From Roseobacter sp. (GTDB taxonomy: Bacteria > Pseudomonadota > Alphaproteobacteria > Rhodobacterales > Rhodobacteraceae): 64,000 bases of DNA. The notes under the pieces were generated by a model. The model saw only the letters and a program-made list of their open reading frames with translations, ran no database searches and was not told the DNA's origin. Below are positions 8,710 through 16,862 of this stretch, in pieces. The stretch lies in the NCBI GenBank assembly GCA_024636495.1, contig JAGXGZ010000004.1:1-64000 (forward strand), in the 5' to 3' direction. A program made the position numbers and the translations under genes. Positions within the stretch are counted from its first letter, which is position 1; every line of letters starts with the position of its first letter.

Positions 8710-9430
8710 ATCTTACATCGCGACCTTGGTTCAGGATGATCACATTCCCGCTTGAGACATCCCCGGCGGGCGAGATCAGAAAACCCACCCACGCGGCAAT
8801 CTCGGACGGTTGCATCGCACGGCCATGCGGCATCTGCGCGATGGCTTTTGCCAGCACTTCTTCGCTGACCACACCGAACAGCGGCGTTTCTGTCATCGCG
8901 GGCGCGATGGAATTCACGGCAATCTTGTCGGTGGCATAGCGTCGGGCCAGATCCTTGGTCAGCGTATCAAGTGCAGCCTTTGATGCGCGGTAGTGCGGCG
9001 GATCGAAGGCGTCGAAATTATACGCCCCGTTCGAGCTGATATTGACGATCTTGCGCACACCCTCGCGCCCCGCCATCAGCTTGATCGCCGCCTGACAGCA
9101 GTGAAACGCACCCGAGAAATTCAGCGCCATCTGACGCTCGAACTCTGCCTCGGGGATATCTGGGAATTCCGACATGAAACAGGTGCCGGCGTTGTTCACC
9201 AGCGCATCTACACCGCCATGCTGCGCCTTGATCCGGTCAAACGCGCTGGCAATCGCACCGGCGCTCGTCAGATCGACGGTCATTCCCTCGAATCTGTTAC
9301 GGGCCATGCTGTTCAGGCCTGCTTCATCAATGTCGAACCCAATGACGTGAAACCTATCCCCAACCAGACGATCCACAATGGCCCGCCCCATACCTCCGGC
9401 GGCCCCGGTTACGACTGCAATCTTTGTCAT
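8708..9430 (-). CDS. SDR family oxidoreductase
   Basis: A 240-residue classical short-chain dehydrogenase/reductase. Visible are the cofactor motif TGAAGGMGRA, the acidic residue after strand 2 (GFDIDEAG, favouring NAD), NNAG, the catalytic serine region NISSNGAY and YxxxK (YRASK). It is divergent from an aminotransferase and shares a promoter region holding a dyad that recurs upstream of the isatin-hydrolase-like gene. It therefore probably belongs to the catabolic cluster at 8.7-16.9 kb, where it could oxidise or reduce an alcohol or ketone intermediate. The substrate is not known. Confidence 0.85.
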   Translation of the reverse strand: MTKIAVVTGAAGGMGRAIVDRLVGDRFHVIGFDIDEAGLNSMARNRFEGMTVDLTSAGAIASAFDRIKAQHGGVDALVNNAGTCFMSEFPDIPEAEFERQMALNFSGAFHCCQAAIKLMAGREGVRKIVNISSNGAYNFDAFDPPHYRASKAALDTLTKDLARRYATDKIAVNSIAPAMTETPLFGVVSEEVLAKAIAQMPHGRAMQPSEIAAWVGFLISPAGDVSSGNVIILNQGRDVR

Positions 9431-9470
9431 CTTTCCCCCATGGCTTTTGATCTTCTGTCACGCTATCAAA

Positions 9471-9490
9471 ATAGATGTAAACGCATGTAT
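9471..9490. promoter_or_regulatory. Putative operator, site 1 of two
   Basis: An imperfect 20-bp dyad, halves ATAGATGTAA and ACGCATGTAT, lies between the divergent SDR and aminotransferase genes. Its core (TG-y-AAACGCAT) recurs in the second divergent gap at 11828-11847, also centred on a dyad. The cluster encodes a MarR regulator, whose family binds such sites. The shared pattern is seen; the assignment to that MarR is inferred. Confidence 0.5.
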
Positions 9491-9512
9491 TTCACCATGC
9501 AAGGAGAGCACG

Positions 9513-10673
9513 ATGCCCATTCGCCCCGCCCGCCGGATCACCGACACCAGCCCCAAGAATTTCGGCATGTTCGCAAAGGCTGTGGGGATGGAGGGCGATT
9601 TGATCCATCTGGAACTGGGAATGCCTGCCGAAGACACGCCGCAGCATATCAAGGATGCGACGATTGCGGCGTTGCAGGGCGGTGCCGTGCATTATTCGGA
9701 CCTGCGCGGCTTGCCCGAACTGCGGCAGGCGCTTGCCGACAAGCTCAATCGGCAGAACGGCATGGATGTAACGGCAGATAATGTGTTGATCACCAACGGC
9801 CTCACGCAGGGGTCATTTGCCGCCTTCATGGCCTTTCTTGATGACGGAGACGAGGCGCTGCTGCTTGCCCCCTATTACCCCCAACACATCGGCAAGGCCG
9901 AACTTGCGGGTGCAAAAGTGACCATTGCGCCGCTGGATGCTGAGGACGGGTTTTCCATCAAACGCGCCCTGATAGAGCCGCATATCACCCCTGCGACCCG
10001 CGTTATCGCGCTGATTAATCCCTGCAATCCGACGGGGCGCATCTACACCCGCGATGAACTCCAGATCATTGCCGATCTGGCGCAAGAACACGATCTTCTG
10101 GTGATCTCGGACGAGGTGTATGAAGAGATTACCTATGACGCGCAGCACATATCAATCGCGTCACTGCCCGGGATGGCGGAACGCACGATTTCAATGTTCG
10201 CCTTTACCAAAGCCTATGCGATGGATGGTTGGCGTTTGGGTTATGTCGTCGCCGACAGCGCGCTGATGGGGCCGCTGATGAAGATCACCACGAACGAAGT
10301 GACCCATGTAAATACCTTCATCCAACACGGCGCGCTGGCGGCGGTGACAGGCGACCCTGCCGTGCTGGCAGGCATGGTCGCGCGGGATCGTGAACGCCGC
10401 GATCTGGTGGTCGGTCGGCTGAACCAGATGCCCGGCGTGACCTGCGCCCCGGTTGAAGGGACGATCTATGCCTTCCCAAATATCAGCGCTACGGGGCTGA
10501 ATGCGCAGGACTGCGCCGACCGGCTGCTGGCTGAAACGGGCGTGGTTGTCGAGGCAGGCAGTTTCTATGGCGATGCGGGTGAAGGGCATCTAAGGGTGTG
10601 CTTTGGCTGCGCCGAGATTGACGTGTTGACTGATGCGATGGACCGGATGCAGCGCTTTTTCAACAGTCTCTAA
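9513..10673 (+). CDS. Class I/II PLP-dependent aminotransferase
   Basis: A 386-residue fold-type I aminotransferase. The ATG at 9513 has AGGAGA upstream; the frame is open further back but without family residues. It shows NPCNPTGRIY, the PLP-contacting SDEVYEEI, and the Schiff-base lysine in AFTKAYAMDGWRLGY, with a C-terminal LRVCFG substrate-carboxylate arginine region. It resembles aspartate/aromatic aminotransferases of subgroup I gamma. In this cluster a likely task is converting an amino acid to the 2-oxo acid used by the IorA/IorB enzyme downstream, but the substrate is unproven. It converges on the kynureninase-like gene, and the stops overlap by 4 bp. Confidence 0.85.
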   Translation: MPIRPARRITDTSPKNFGMFAKAVGMEGDLIHLELGMPAEDTPQHIKDATIAALQGGAVHYSDLRGLPELRQALADKLNRQNGMDVTADNVLITNGLTQGSFAAFMAFLDDGDEALLLAPYYPQHIGKAELAGAKVTIAPLDAEDGFSIKRALIEPHITPATRVIALINPCNPTGRIYTRDELQIIADLAQEHDLLVISDEVYEEITYDAQHISIASLPGMAERTISMFAFTKAYAMDGWRLGYVVADSALMGPLMKITTNEVTHVNTFIQHGALAAVTGDPAVLAGMVARDRERRDLVVGRLNQMPGVTCAPVEGTIYAFPNISATGLNAQDCADRLLAETGVVVEAGSFYGDAGEGHLRVCFGCAEIDVLTDAMDRMQRFFNSL

Positions 10674-11785
10674 ATAAGAGGCTTCAGTGCTTCGAACAGC
10701 CTGTCGACATGCGCTGGTGTTGTGATGACACCGGGCGATAGCCGCAGGATTTGCCCCCTGCAATCGACATGGATGTTCTGCCCCCGCAACGTGCCAACAA
10801 GCGCCTGCGCATCCGTGGATTTCGGTAGCTGGACCATCACCGATCCACCGCGCCGCGCGTCCTCGGGCGGGGTTGCCAGCATAAGCCCGGCATCGTCCGC
10901 CAATGCAATAATCTGATCGGTCAACGCGCGATTATGCGTCAGCAGATCGGTCTGCCCTGCATGCCAACGCAAGGCTGGTATAGACCCTAAACAAGCCATA
11001 ACGGACGGTGTGCCATGGTCGAACCGCCGCGCGTCGGGGGCGTAGGCGAACGCATCCAGATCCCACGAGAACGGATTGTCCTGCGAAAACCAACCACGCA
11101 GTTCGGGCGTGACCTGATCCATCAGGCCAGCGTCCATCTGGATGATCCCGGCCCCTGGCGTTCCGCAAAGCCATTTGAGGCTGGTGGAAATCACGAAATC
11201 TGCCGGATGATCGTTCAGTGAGAACGGGATAATCCCGATGCCTTGGGTCAGGTCCACCCCGACCAGAGACCCCATCTCACGTCCATGCGCGATCAGCCGG
11301 CCCAGATCACAGCGGTGCGAACTGGTCGAGGTGACGAAAGTCAGCAATGCCAACCCCACATCCGGCCCCCACGCGTCGATCATGTCATCATCCGTGACCC
11401 AGAACGCGCCGTCGCGCACCGAAACGGTGTGCAGGGTAAACCCCATCCGGTCCGCCAGCCCGTTCAGCAGGAAATGCAGGGACGGAAAGCAATCAGCCGC
11501 CACCAGCACGCGTTTGCCGCGCAATTGACCGTCAGGCAGGCCACCGAGGATGGAATAAAGCGCGACCGTCACATTATCGGCGCTGGTCAGCGTGCTGTCT
11601 GGCGCATCGATCAGCCCCCGCCAGAGAGACAGAAACTCTTGCCGCTGCTGCAGCACCGTCGGCCATTGCGCGTCGTCCGGCTGACCCCAGGCAACCGCGA
11701 AACTCGCCAGTGCCCCCGCCATGTCTTGCGCCTTGTTCGGATATTGGCCGATGGAGTGATACAGAAAATAAGCGTGATCGGTCAT
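10670..11785 (-). CDS. Kynureninase-like class V aminotransferase family enzyme
   Basis: A 371-residue PLP enzyme of the class V aminotransferase family. The order of motifs (TSADNVTVALYSIL, VGVDLTQGIG, then SLKWLCGTPGAG carrying the PLP lysine, and the C-terminal LRLSPG) is like kynureninases and related beta-carbon hydrolases. Kynureninase releases anthranilate and alanine from kynurenine. The ATG at 11785 is preferred over a TTG 12 bp upstream because GGGG lies at a good distance. It is divergent from the isatin-hydrolase-like gene, with a dyad operator candidate between them. This supports a role in a pathway ending in an aminobenzoyl compound, but the exact reaction is uncertain, and a cysteine desulfurase or isopenicillin-epimerase-like activity is not excluded. 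Confidence 0.7.
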   Translation of the reverse strand: MTDHAYFLYHSIGQYPNKAQDMAGALASFAVAWGQPDDAQWPTVLQQRQEFLSLWRGLIDAPDSTLTSADNVTVALYSILGGLPDGQLRGKRVLVAADCFPSLHFLLNGLADRMGFTLHTVSVRDGAFWVTDDDMIDAWGPDVGLALLTFVTSTSSHRCDLGRLIAHGREMGSLVGVDLTQGIGIIPFSLNDHPADFVISTSLKWLCGTPGAGIIQMDAGLMDQVTPELRGWFSQDNPFSWDLDAFAYAPDARRFDHGTPSVMACLGSIPALRWHAGQTDLLTHNRALTDQIIALADDAGLMLATPPEDARRGGSVMVQLPKSTDAQALVGTLRGQNIHVDCRGQILRLSPGVITTPAHVDRLFEALKPLI

Positions 11786-11827
11786 TGGCAGCCCCAAAAT
11801 GTTGGCCTCACTATGCCAGATGCAATT

Positions 11828-11847
11828 TTAGTTGCAAACGCATATAA
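11828..11847. promoter_or_regulatory. Putative operator, site 2 of two
   Basis: Imperfect 20-bp dyad with halves TTAGTTGCAA and ACGCATATAA in the gap between the divergent kynureninase-like and isatin-hydrolase-like genes. It matches site 1 at 9471-9490 at its core and at the outer TA positions, and is centred at the same base step. This would let one regulator control all four flanking transcripts. Confidence 0.5.
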
Positions 11848-11887
11848 CGCTGCCTAGCATCTTCCTATCACACACCAAAGGGGAGCG

Positions 11888-12685
11888 ATGAAGATGAGCG
11901 GCGCAGATACACTGACGAACCTGGCGATGATGTTGGCCTCTGGCAGCGTTGAAGTCGTGGATTGCACGGGCACACTGGGCCCCGACACGCCTATCCTTCA
12001 ACTGCCCGAGGATTTTGCCAAGAACACCCCCAAGGTCGAAATTCACAAAATCAGCGAATACGACAACGACGGCCCGTTCTTTGCCTGGAACTGGATGAAG
12101 CTGGGCGAACATTCCGGCACCCATTTCGACGCGCCGCATCACTGGATCACCGGCAAGGATTACGAAGACGGGTTCACCGACACGCTGGATGTGCAGCGGC
12201 TTGTCGCGCCGGTCAATGTCATCGACTGTTCAAAGCAGTCTGCCGAAGACGAGGATTTCCTGCTGACCGCCGATGGCGTGAAAGCTTGGGAGGCGGAACA
12301 TGGCGAGATCGGCAAAGGCGAATGGGTCGTCATGCGTACCGATTGGGACAAGCGCGCGAACGACGAGGCCAAGTTTTTGAACGCCGATGATACCGGCCCG
12401 CACAGCCCCGGCCCGACGCCTGATTGCATCGACTATCTGCTGTCCAAGGGGATCGTTGGCTGGGGCACGCAATGTATCGGCACAGATGCGGGACAAGCGG
12501 GCGGGATGGAACCGCCCTATCCAGCGCATAACCTGCTGCACCGGGACAACTGCTTTGGTCTGGCGAGCCTTGCAAACCTTGATAAGCTGCCTGCCAAAGG
12601 GGCGATCCTGATTGCCGCCCCGCTCAAGATTCAGCGCGGCACCGGCAGCCCGATCCGCGCGCTTGCCTTGGTCCCTAAAGGCTGA
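11888..12685 (+). CDS. Isatin hydrolase-like metal-dependent cyclase-family hydrolase
   Basis: A 265-residue member of the cyclase family (Pfam PF04199), which contains kynurenine formamidase and isatin hydrolase. The family metal motif HxGTHxDxPxH is seen at residues 75-85 (HSGTHFDAPHH), giving the Mn ligands His75, His79 and Asp81. From memory, the overall sequence, including the ISEYDNDGPFFAWNW stretch, GWGTQCIGTDAGQ and NLLHRDNCFG, closely resembles isatin hydrolase of the marine bacterium Labrenzia, which opens isatin to isatinate. A GGGGAG ribosome-binding site precedes the ATG. It heads an apparent operon with the MarR, iorA and iorB genes. Formamidase activity is the main alternative. 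Confidence 0.75.
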   Translation: MKMSGADTLTNLAMMLASGSVEVVDCTGTLGPDTPILQLPEDFAKNTPKVEIHKISEYDNDGPFFAWNWMKLGEHSGTHFDAPHHWITGKDYEDGFTDTLDVQRLVAPVNVIDCSKQSAEDEDFLLTADGVKAWEAEHGEIGKGEWVVMRTDWDKRANDEAKFLNADDTGPHSPGPTPDCIDYLLSKGIVGWGTQCIGTDAGQAGGMEPPYPAHNLLHRDNCFGLASLANLDKLPAKGAILIAAPLKIQRGTGSPIRALALVPKG

Positions 12686-12720
12686 AAATCCGCCCGCGCG
12701 ACCGCAGGAAGGACACGCAA

Positions 12721-13188
12721 ATGACTGTGAAACAGACGCTTCAGCCGCTCGACCAGCTGGGCCTCGATAATTTTGCGCCCTACCTCATGAATCGCATTAT
12801 GGGGCGCTATAATGCGGCCTTGCAGGAAGAAATGGCAAAATTGGGCCTGACCACGCCCCAAATGCGTGCGCTGGCGGTTTTGTCGGTGCGTGATGGCATC
12901 CTGATCCGCGAACTGGCGGTCTATGCGGTTGTGCAACAATCGACCCTAAGTCGGGGCCTTGATGGGCTTGCGCAGGGCGGGCTGATCCGGCGCGAACCAG
13001 ATCCCGACGATAGCCGCGCCACCCGTATTTACCTGACAGACGAAGGCCGCCGCGCCTATGAACGGCTGTGGCCGCATATGTCGGACGCCTATGATGCGAT
13101 GTTCGCCGGGATTGGGGACAGCGATAAACGCGCCTTTGTGGGTACATTGCAGAAGATGTTGAAAAACATCCGCAAGCACGATTTCTAA
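12721..13188 (+). CDS. MarR family transcriptional regulator
   Basis: A 155-residue winged-helix regulator. The recognition region (IRELAVYAVVQQSTLSRGLDGLAQGGLIRRE) and the wing (DPDDSRATRIYLTDEGR) are typical of MarR proteins, which usually repress catabolic genes until an aromatic ligand binds. It lies 35 bp after the isatin-hydrolase-like gene and 9 bp before iorA, so it is probably cotranscribed. It is the best candidate to bind the paired dyads at 9471-9490 and 11828-11847 and to respond to a pathway intermediate. Confidence 0.88.
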   Translation: MTVKQTLQPLDQLGLDNFAPYLMNRIMGRYNAALQEEMAKLGLTTPQMRALAVLSVRDGILIRELAVYAVVQQSTLSRGLDGLAQGGLIRREPDPDDSRATRIYLTDEGRRAYERLWPHMSDAYDAMFAGIGDSDKRAFVGTLQKMLKNIRKHDF

Positions 13189-13197
13189 GGGAATAAG

Positions 13198-15333
13198 ATG
13201 GCTGAACGATCCTTCAAAAAAGAGGTAGAGCATCTGCGCAAAGGCGACGGAGATGTGTTCACCGGCGAAGGCATTCTGGCGATCACCAAGGCGTTGCTGG
13301 AAAACGGCGTCGGTTATGTGGGTGGCTATCAGGGTGCGCCGATCAGCCACCTGATGGATGTGCTGGCCGACGCGCAGGATTTGCTTGGCGAACTTGGCGT
13401 CCGGTTCGAGGCGAACGCAAGCGAAGCCGCCGCCGCGGCGATGCTGGCCGCGTCCGTCCACTATCCGATTCGCGGTGCCGTGACCTTCAAGGGGCCAGTG
13501 GGGGTGAATGTTGCCTCTGACGCGCTGGCAAACCTCAGCTCCTCCGGTGTCACGGGGGGTGCGCTGGTCATCGTGGGCGAGGATTACGGCGAGGGATCGT
13601 CGATCATGCAGGAACGGTCCCACGGCTTTGCGATGAAATCGCAATTCTGGATGCTGGACCCGCGCCCCAACCTGCCCAGCATTACCAAGGCTGTGAAAGA
13701 CGGGTTTGAACTGTCCGAGGCCAGCAATACCCCCGTGATGCTGATGGTGCGCATCCGGTCTTGCCACGTCACCGGCAGCTTTGAGACGCGCGATAACGTT
13801 CCCCCGCTGCTTTCCGTGCGTGACGCGCTGTCGAACCCGCGGAGTGACTTCGCCCGCGTCGTCTTGCCCCCGATGAGCTATCTTCACGAGCAGGACAAGA
13901 TCAGGAACCGTTGGCCCGCCGCCGAAAAGTACATCATCGACAACAAACTGAACGAAGTCTTTGGTCCCCAAAAGGCACCGCTTGGCATCGTTGTGCAGGG
14001 GGGCATGTATAACGGCGTGATCCGCGCGTTGCAGCGTCTGGGGTTGGCGGATATCTACGGCAACAGCGAGGTGCCGCTCTATGTATTGAACGTCACTTAT
14101 CCGCTTGTTAGAGACGAATTTGACGCGTTCTGCAAAGGCAAGGATCACGTTCTGGTGGTCGAGGAAGGGCAGCCCGATTTCATCGAACAACAGCTTGGCA
14201 GTTTCCTTTACAAATCCCGCAGCAGTGTAAACCTGCACGGCAAGGACATGCTGCCGATGGCTGGCGAATACACCGGTCAGGTGATGCTGGATGGCATCAC
14301 CGCATTTCTGAAAACCGCAGCGCCCGATATATTGCCCGGTAAGGTGCGCGCACCCAATGCCGAAGTGCCGCAGATCCCGGATTTGTCCAAAACCGTACCG
14401 ATCCGCCCGCCGGGGTTTTGCACCGGCTGCCCCGAACGCCCCATCTTTGCCGCGATGAAGCTGACCGAACAGGAACTGGGCAAGCACCAGATCAGCGGCG
14501 ACATCGGCTGCCATCTGTTTGCAGCACTGCCCCCGTTTGAAATCGGCGGGTCGACAATGGGCTACGGCCTTGGCCCTGCGTCCAATGCTGCGTTTGATGG
14601 GGGCGGGGAACGGCGTGCGATCTCGATCCTCGGCGATGGCGGGTTCTGGCACAACGGGCTGAGTTCTTCGATCGGGAATATGGTGTTCAACAAGTCTGAC
14701 ACCGTGGCGGTGATCGTCGACAATTACTATTCTGCCGCGACGGGCGGACAGGATGTGCTGTCGAGCCGCGCGAAAAACGACACTAAATCGACGAATAACC
14801 CAATTTCGGCCGCGCTCAGGGGTGTTGGTGTCGAATGGATCCGCCAGATCGACCGGACCTATGACGTGGGCAAAGTCCGCGAGGTTCTGCGTGAGGCGCT
14901 AACTACAGATTACGCCGGGCCAAAAGTCATCGTTGCGTCGTCCGAATGTATGCTGAACAAGCAGCGGCGCGAAAAACCACTGCGCAATCAGGCGATCAAG
15001 GAAGGGCGGCGGGTCGATATCCCCCGCTTTGGCGTTGATCCCGATGTATGCACCGGTGATCACGCCTGCATCCGCCTGTCGGGTTGTCCGTCGCTGTCGC
15101 TGAAAAAGCTGGACGATCCCCTGCGCGATGACCCCGTAGCCCATATTGACCAGACCTGTGTCGGCTGTGGTAACTGTGGCGAGGTGGCGGATACCGCTAT
15201 TCTATGCCCGTCATTCTATCAGGCCGATGTCGTGCATAATCCCACGGGGTTTGAGGCATGGCGTGCCAAACAGCGCGGCAAGGTGATCGGTTGGCTGCAA
15301 TCGCGCCGTGCAGCGAAACGGCTGGCACTATGA
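13198..15333 (+). CDS. iorA: Indolepyruvate ferredoxin oxidoreductase, alpha-type subunit (TPP and Fe-S domains)
   Basis: A 711-residue 2-oxo acid:ferredoxin oxidoreductase subunit of the IorA type. These enzymes oxidatively decarboxylate aryl 2-oxo acids with CoA, giving aryl-acyl-CoA and reduced ferredoxin. Domains in order are the N-terminal pyrimidine-binding domain (residues 15-200), a transketolase C-terminal-like domain, the TPP-binding domain with GDIGCH and ILGDGGFWHNG, and a C-terminal ferredoxin-like domain with CVGCGNC plus another cysteine group (CTGDHAC). The 4Fe-4S cysteine pattern in the first group is looser than usual. The next gene, iorB, begins on its stop codon (ATGA). 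Next to an isatin-hydrolase-like gene, isatinate itself could be the substrate. Confidence 0.88.
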   Translation: MAERSFKKEVEHLRKGDGDVFTGEGILAITKALLENGVGYVGGYQGAPISHLMDVLADAQDLLGELGVRFEANASEAAAAAMLAASVHYPIRGAVTFKGPVGVNVASDALANLSSSGVTGGALVIVGEDYGEGSSIMQERSHGFAMKSQFWMLDPRPNLPSITKAVKDGFELSEASNTPVMLMVRIRSCHVTGSFETRDNVPPLLSVRDALSNPRSDFARVVLPPMSYLHEQDKIRNRWPAAEKYIIDNKLNEVFGPQKAPLGIVVQGGMYNGVIRALQRLGLADIYGNSEVPLYVLNVTYPLVRDEFDAFCKGKDHVLVVEEGQPDFIEQQLGSFLYKSRSSVNLHGKDMLPMAGEYTGQVMLDGITAFLKTAAPDILPGKVRAPNAEVPQIPDLSKTVPIRPPGFCTGCPERPIFAAMKLTEQELGKHQISGDIGCHLFAALPPFEIGGSTMGYGLGPASNAAFDGGGERRAISILGDGGFWHNGLSSSIGNMVFNKSDTVAVIVDNYYSAATGGQDVLSSRAKNDTKSTNNPISAALRGVGVEWIRQIDRTYDVGKVREVLREALTTDYAGPKVIVASSECMLNKQRREKPLRNQAIKEGRRVDIPRFGVDPDVCTGDHACIRLSGCPSLSLKKLDDPLRDDPVAHIDQTCVGCGNCGEVADTAILCPSFYQADVVHNPTGFEAWRAKQRGKVIGWLQSRRAAKRLAL

Positions 15334-16862
15334 ACGCCTTGCTACCTGGACAGCGGCAAGACGCCCGCATGGCGCAGATCACCAAGCTGGCGGTGATGGC
15401 CGTTGGCGGGCAGGGCGGTGGCGTACTGACCAATTGGATCGAAACGCTGGCCCGCGCCCAAAGCTATGATGTGCAGGCGACCAGCGTTGCGGGTGTCGCG
15501 CAGCGCACAGGTGCGACGATCTATTACATCGAGATGACGCCCAAGACCGCGCAACAGCCGATCTTTGCCCTTGCGCCCTCGGCAGGTGACGTCGACATCC
15601 TGATCGCGGCCGAGATGATGGAGGTGGGCCGTGCCGTGCTGCGCGGTTTTGTGACGCCGGACCGGACCACGCTGATCGGATCGACCCATCGCGCCCTTGC
15701 CGTGTCGGAAAAGACGGTGCCGGGTGACGGGATCGCCAACGCCGACGAAGTCCGCGCCGCCGCTGAAATCGCTGCACAGAGACTGATATTAGCGGATATG
15801 GAAGCGCTAGCCGTGGCCCAAGGCTCCGTCATTTCCGCGACACTTTTCGGGGCGCTTGCCGCATCGCAAACGTTACCCTTTCCCCGTGATGCATTCGAAA
15901 ATGCCATCCGCAGCAGTGGAAAGGGGGTGAAGGCGAGCCTGCGCGCCTTTGCAGCCGGATTTGACGCTGCAACGCACGGCGAGGCAATGCTTGAGGCCCC
16001 CCAGAAATCGACGCCCCATATCACTGGGCCAAAGGATAAACTTGCTGAATGGCAAAATCTAACGGGTCGGATTGAACGTTTGCCAAAGCCCGTGCAAGCG
16101 ATGGCTTTGGCCGGATTGCGCAAGGTGGTCGATTTTCAAGACGGCCCCTATGGCGCGGCCTATCTGGATCGGTTAGATGCAATAAATGCCAGTGATAGTG
16201 ACGCATTTGACTGGCATCTTAGCATCGAGGCCGCGAAATATATCGCCAACGCGATGGCGTATGACGACATCATCCGTGTGGCCGATATCAAAACGCGCGG
16301 CCCCCGGTTTGATCGGATCCGCGGTGAGATGGGCGCGGCATCGGGTCAGGTGATGCAACTGACCGAATACTTCCATCCCCGTGCAGAGGAGATTGCAGGG
16401 CTTATACCCGCATCCCTTGGCAAACGGTTTGAAGCGAACCCCAAAGTGATGGCGCGACTGGATCGTTGGTTTGGCAAGGGGCGTCGTTTGCGCACTGATA
16501 GCCTTCCCGCGTTTGTTCTGCTGCACGTGCTGGGTGGGCTGAAATCCTACCGCCTGAAAACGCACCGTCACGCTGTTGAAATGACCCATCTTGATACGTG
16601 GCTGGACCGGGCCCTTGCGCCATTGAACGATGATTATACTTTGTCGGTCGAGCTGATCAAATGCCGCCGTCTGATCAAGGGATATTCCGATACCCACGCG
16701 CGGGGGCTGACAAAGTTCGACACGGTTATGAACGCCGCCGATCTGCTGAAAGGGCGCGATGATGCCGCACAATGGATCGCCCGCCTGCGCGAAGCAGCCC
16801 TTCAGGATCCCGAAGGCAAGGCACTTTCCGGCGCGTTAGAGACTGTCCGCAGCTTTGCCTAG
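15330..16862 (+). CDS. iorB: Indolepyruvate oxidoreductase beta-type subunit, long form
   Basis: A 510-residue protein starting at an ATG that overlaps the iorA stop (ATGA). Residues 12-210 are the gamma/beta domain of 2-oxo acid oxidoreductases (VGGQGGGVLTNW, TSVAGVAQRTGATIYY). The remaining 300 residues are an added domain of unknown function (DUF6537-like) that archaeal IorB (about 200 residues) lacks. Long forms like this are known from aerobic proteobacteria. It must work with IorA. Its 3' end overlaps the convergent 2H phosphoesterase gene by 27 bp. A second ATG at 15369 (MAQITK) is also possible. Confidence 0.85.
   Translation: MNALLPGQRQDARMAQITKLAVMAVGGQGGGVLTNWIETLARAQSYDVQATSVAGVAQRTGATIYYIEMTPKTAQQPIFALAPSAGDVDILIAAEMMEVGRAVLRGFVTPDRTTLIGSTHRALAVSEKTVPGDGIANADEVRAAAEIAAQRLILADMEALAVAQGSVISATLFGALAASQTLPFPRDAFENAIRSSGKGVKASLRAFAAGFDAATHGEAMLEAPQKSTPHITGPKDKLAEWQNLTGRIERLPKPVQAMALAGLRKVVDFQDGPYGAAYLDRLDAINASDSDAFDWHLSIEAAKYIANAMAYDDIIRVADIKTRGPRFDRIRGEMGAASGQVMQLTEYFHPRAEEIAGLIPASLGKRFEANPKVMARLDRWFGKGRRLRTDSLPAFVLLHVLGGLKSYRLKTHRHAVEMTHLDTWLDRALAPLNDDYTLSVELIKCRRLIKGYSDTHARGLTKFDTVMNAADLLKGRDDAAQWIARLREAALQDPEGKALSGALETVRSFA

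Noticed and set aside
9447-9469. FNR-type box TTGAT...ATCAA upstream of the SDR gene
   Set aside because: The half sites are 13 bases apart; an FNR site needs 4.
12946-14652. 568-residue minus-strand open frame opposite the MarR gene and iorA
   Set aside because: Shadow of iorA on the other strand, no domain, no ribosome-binding site.
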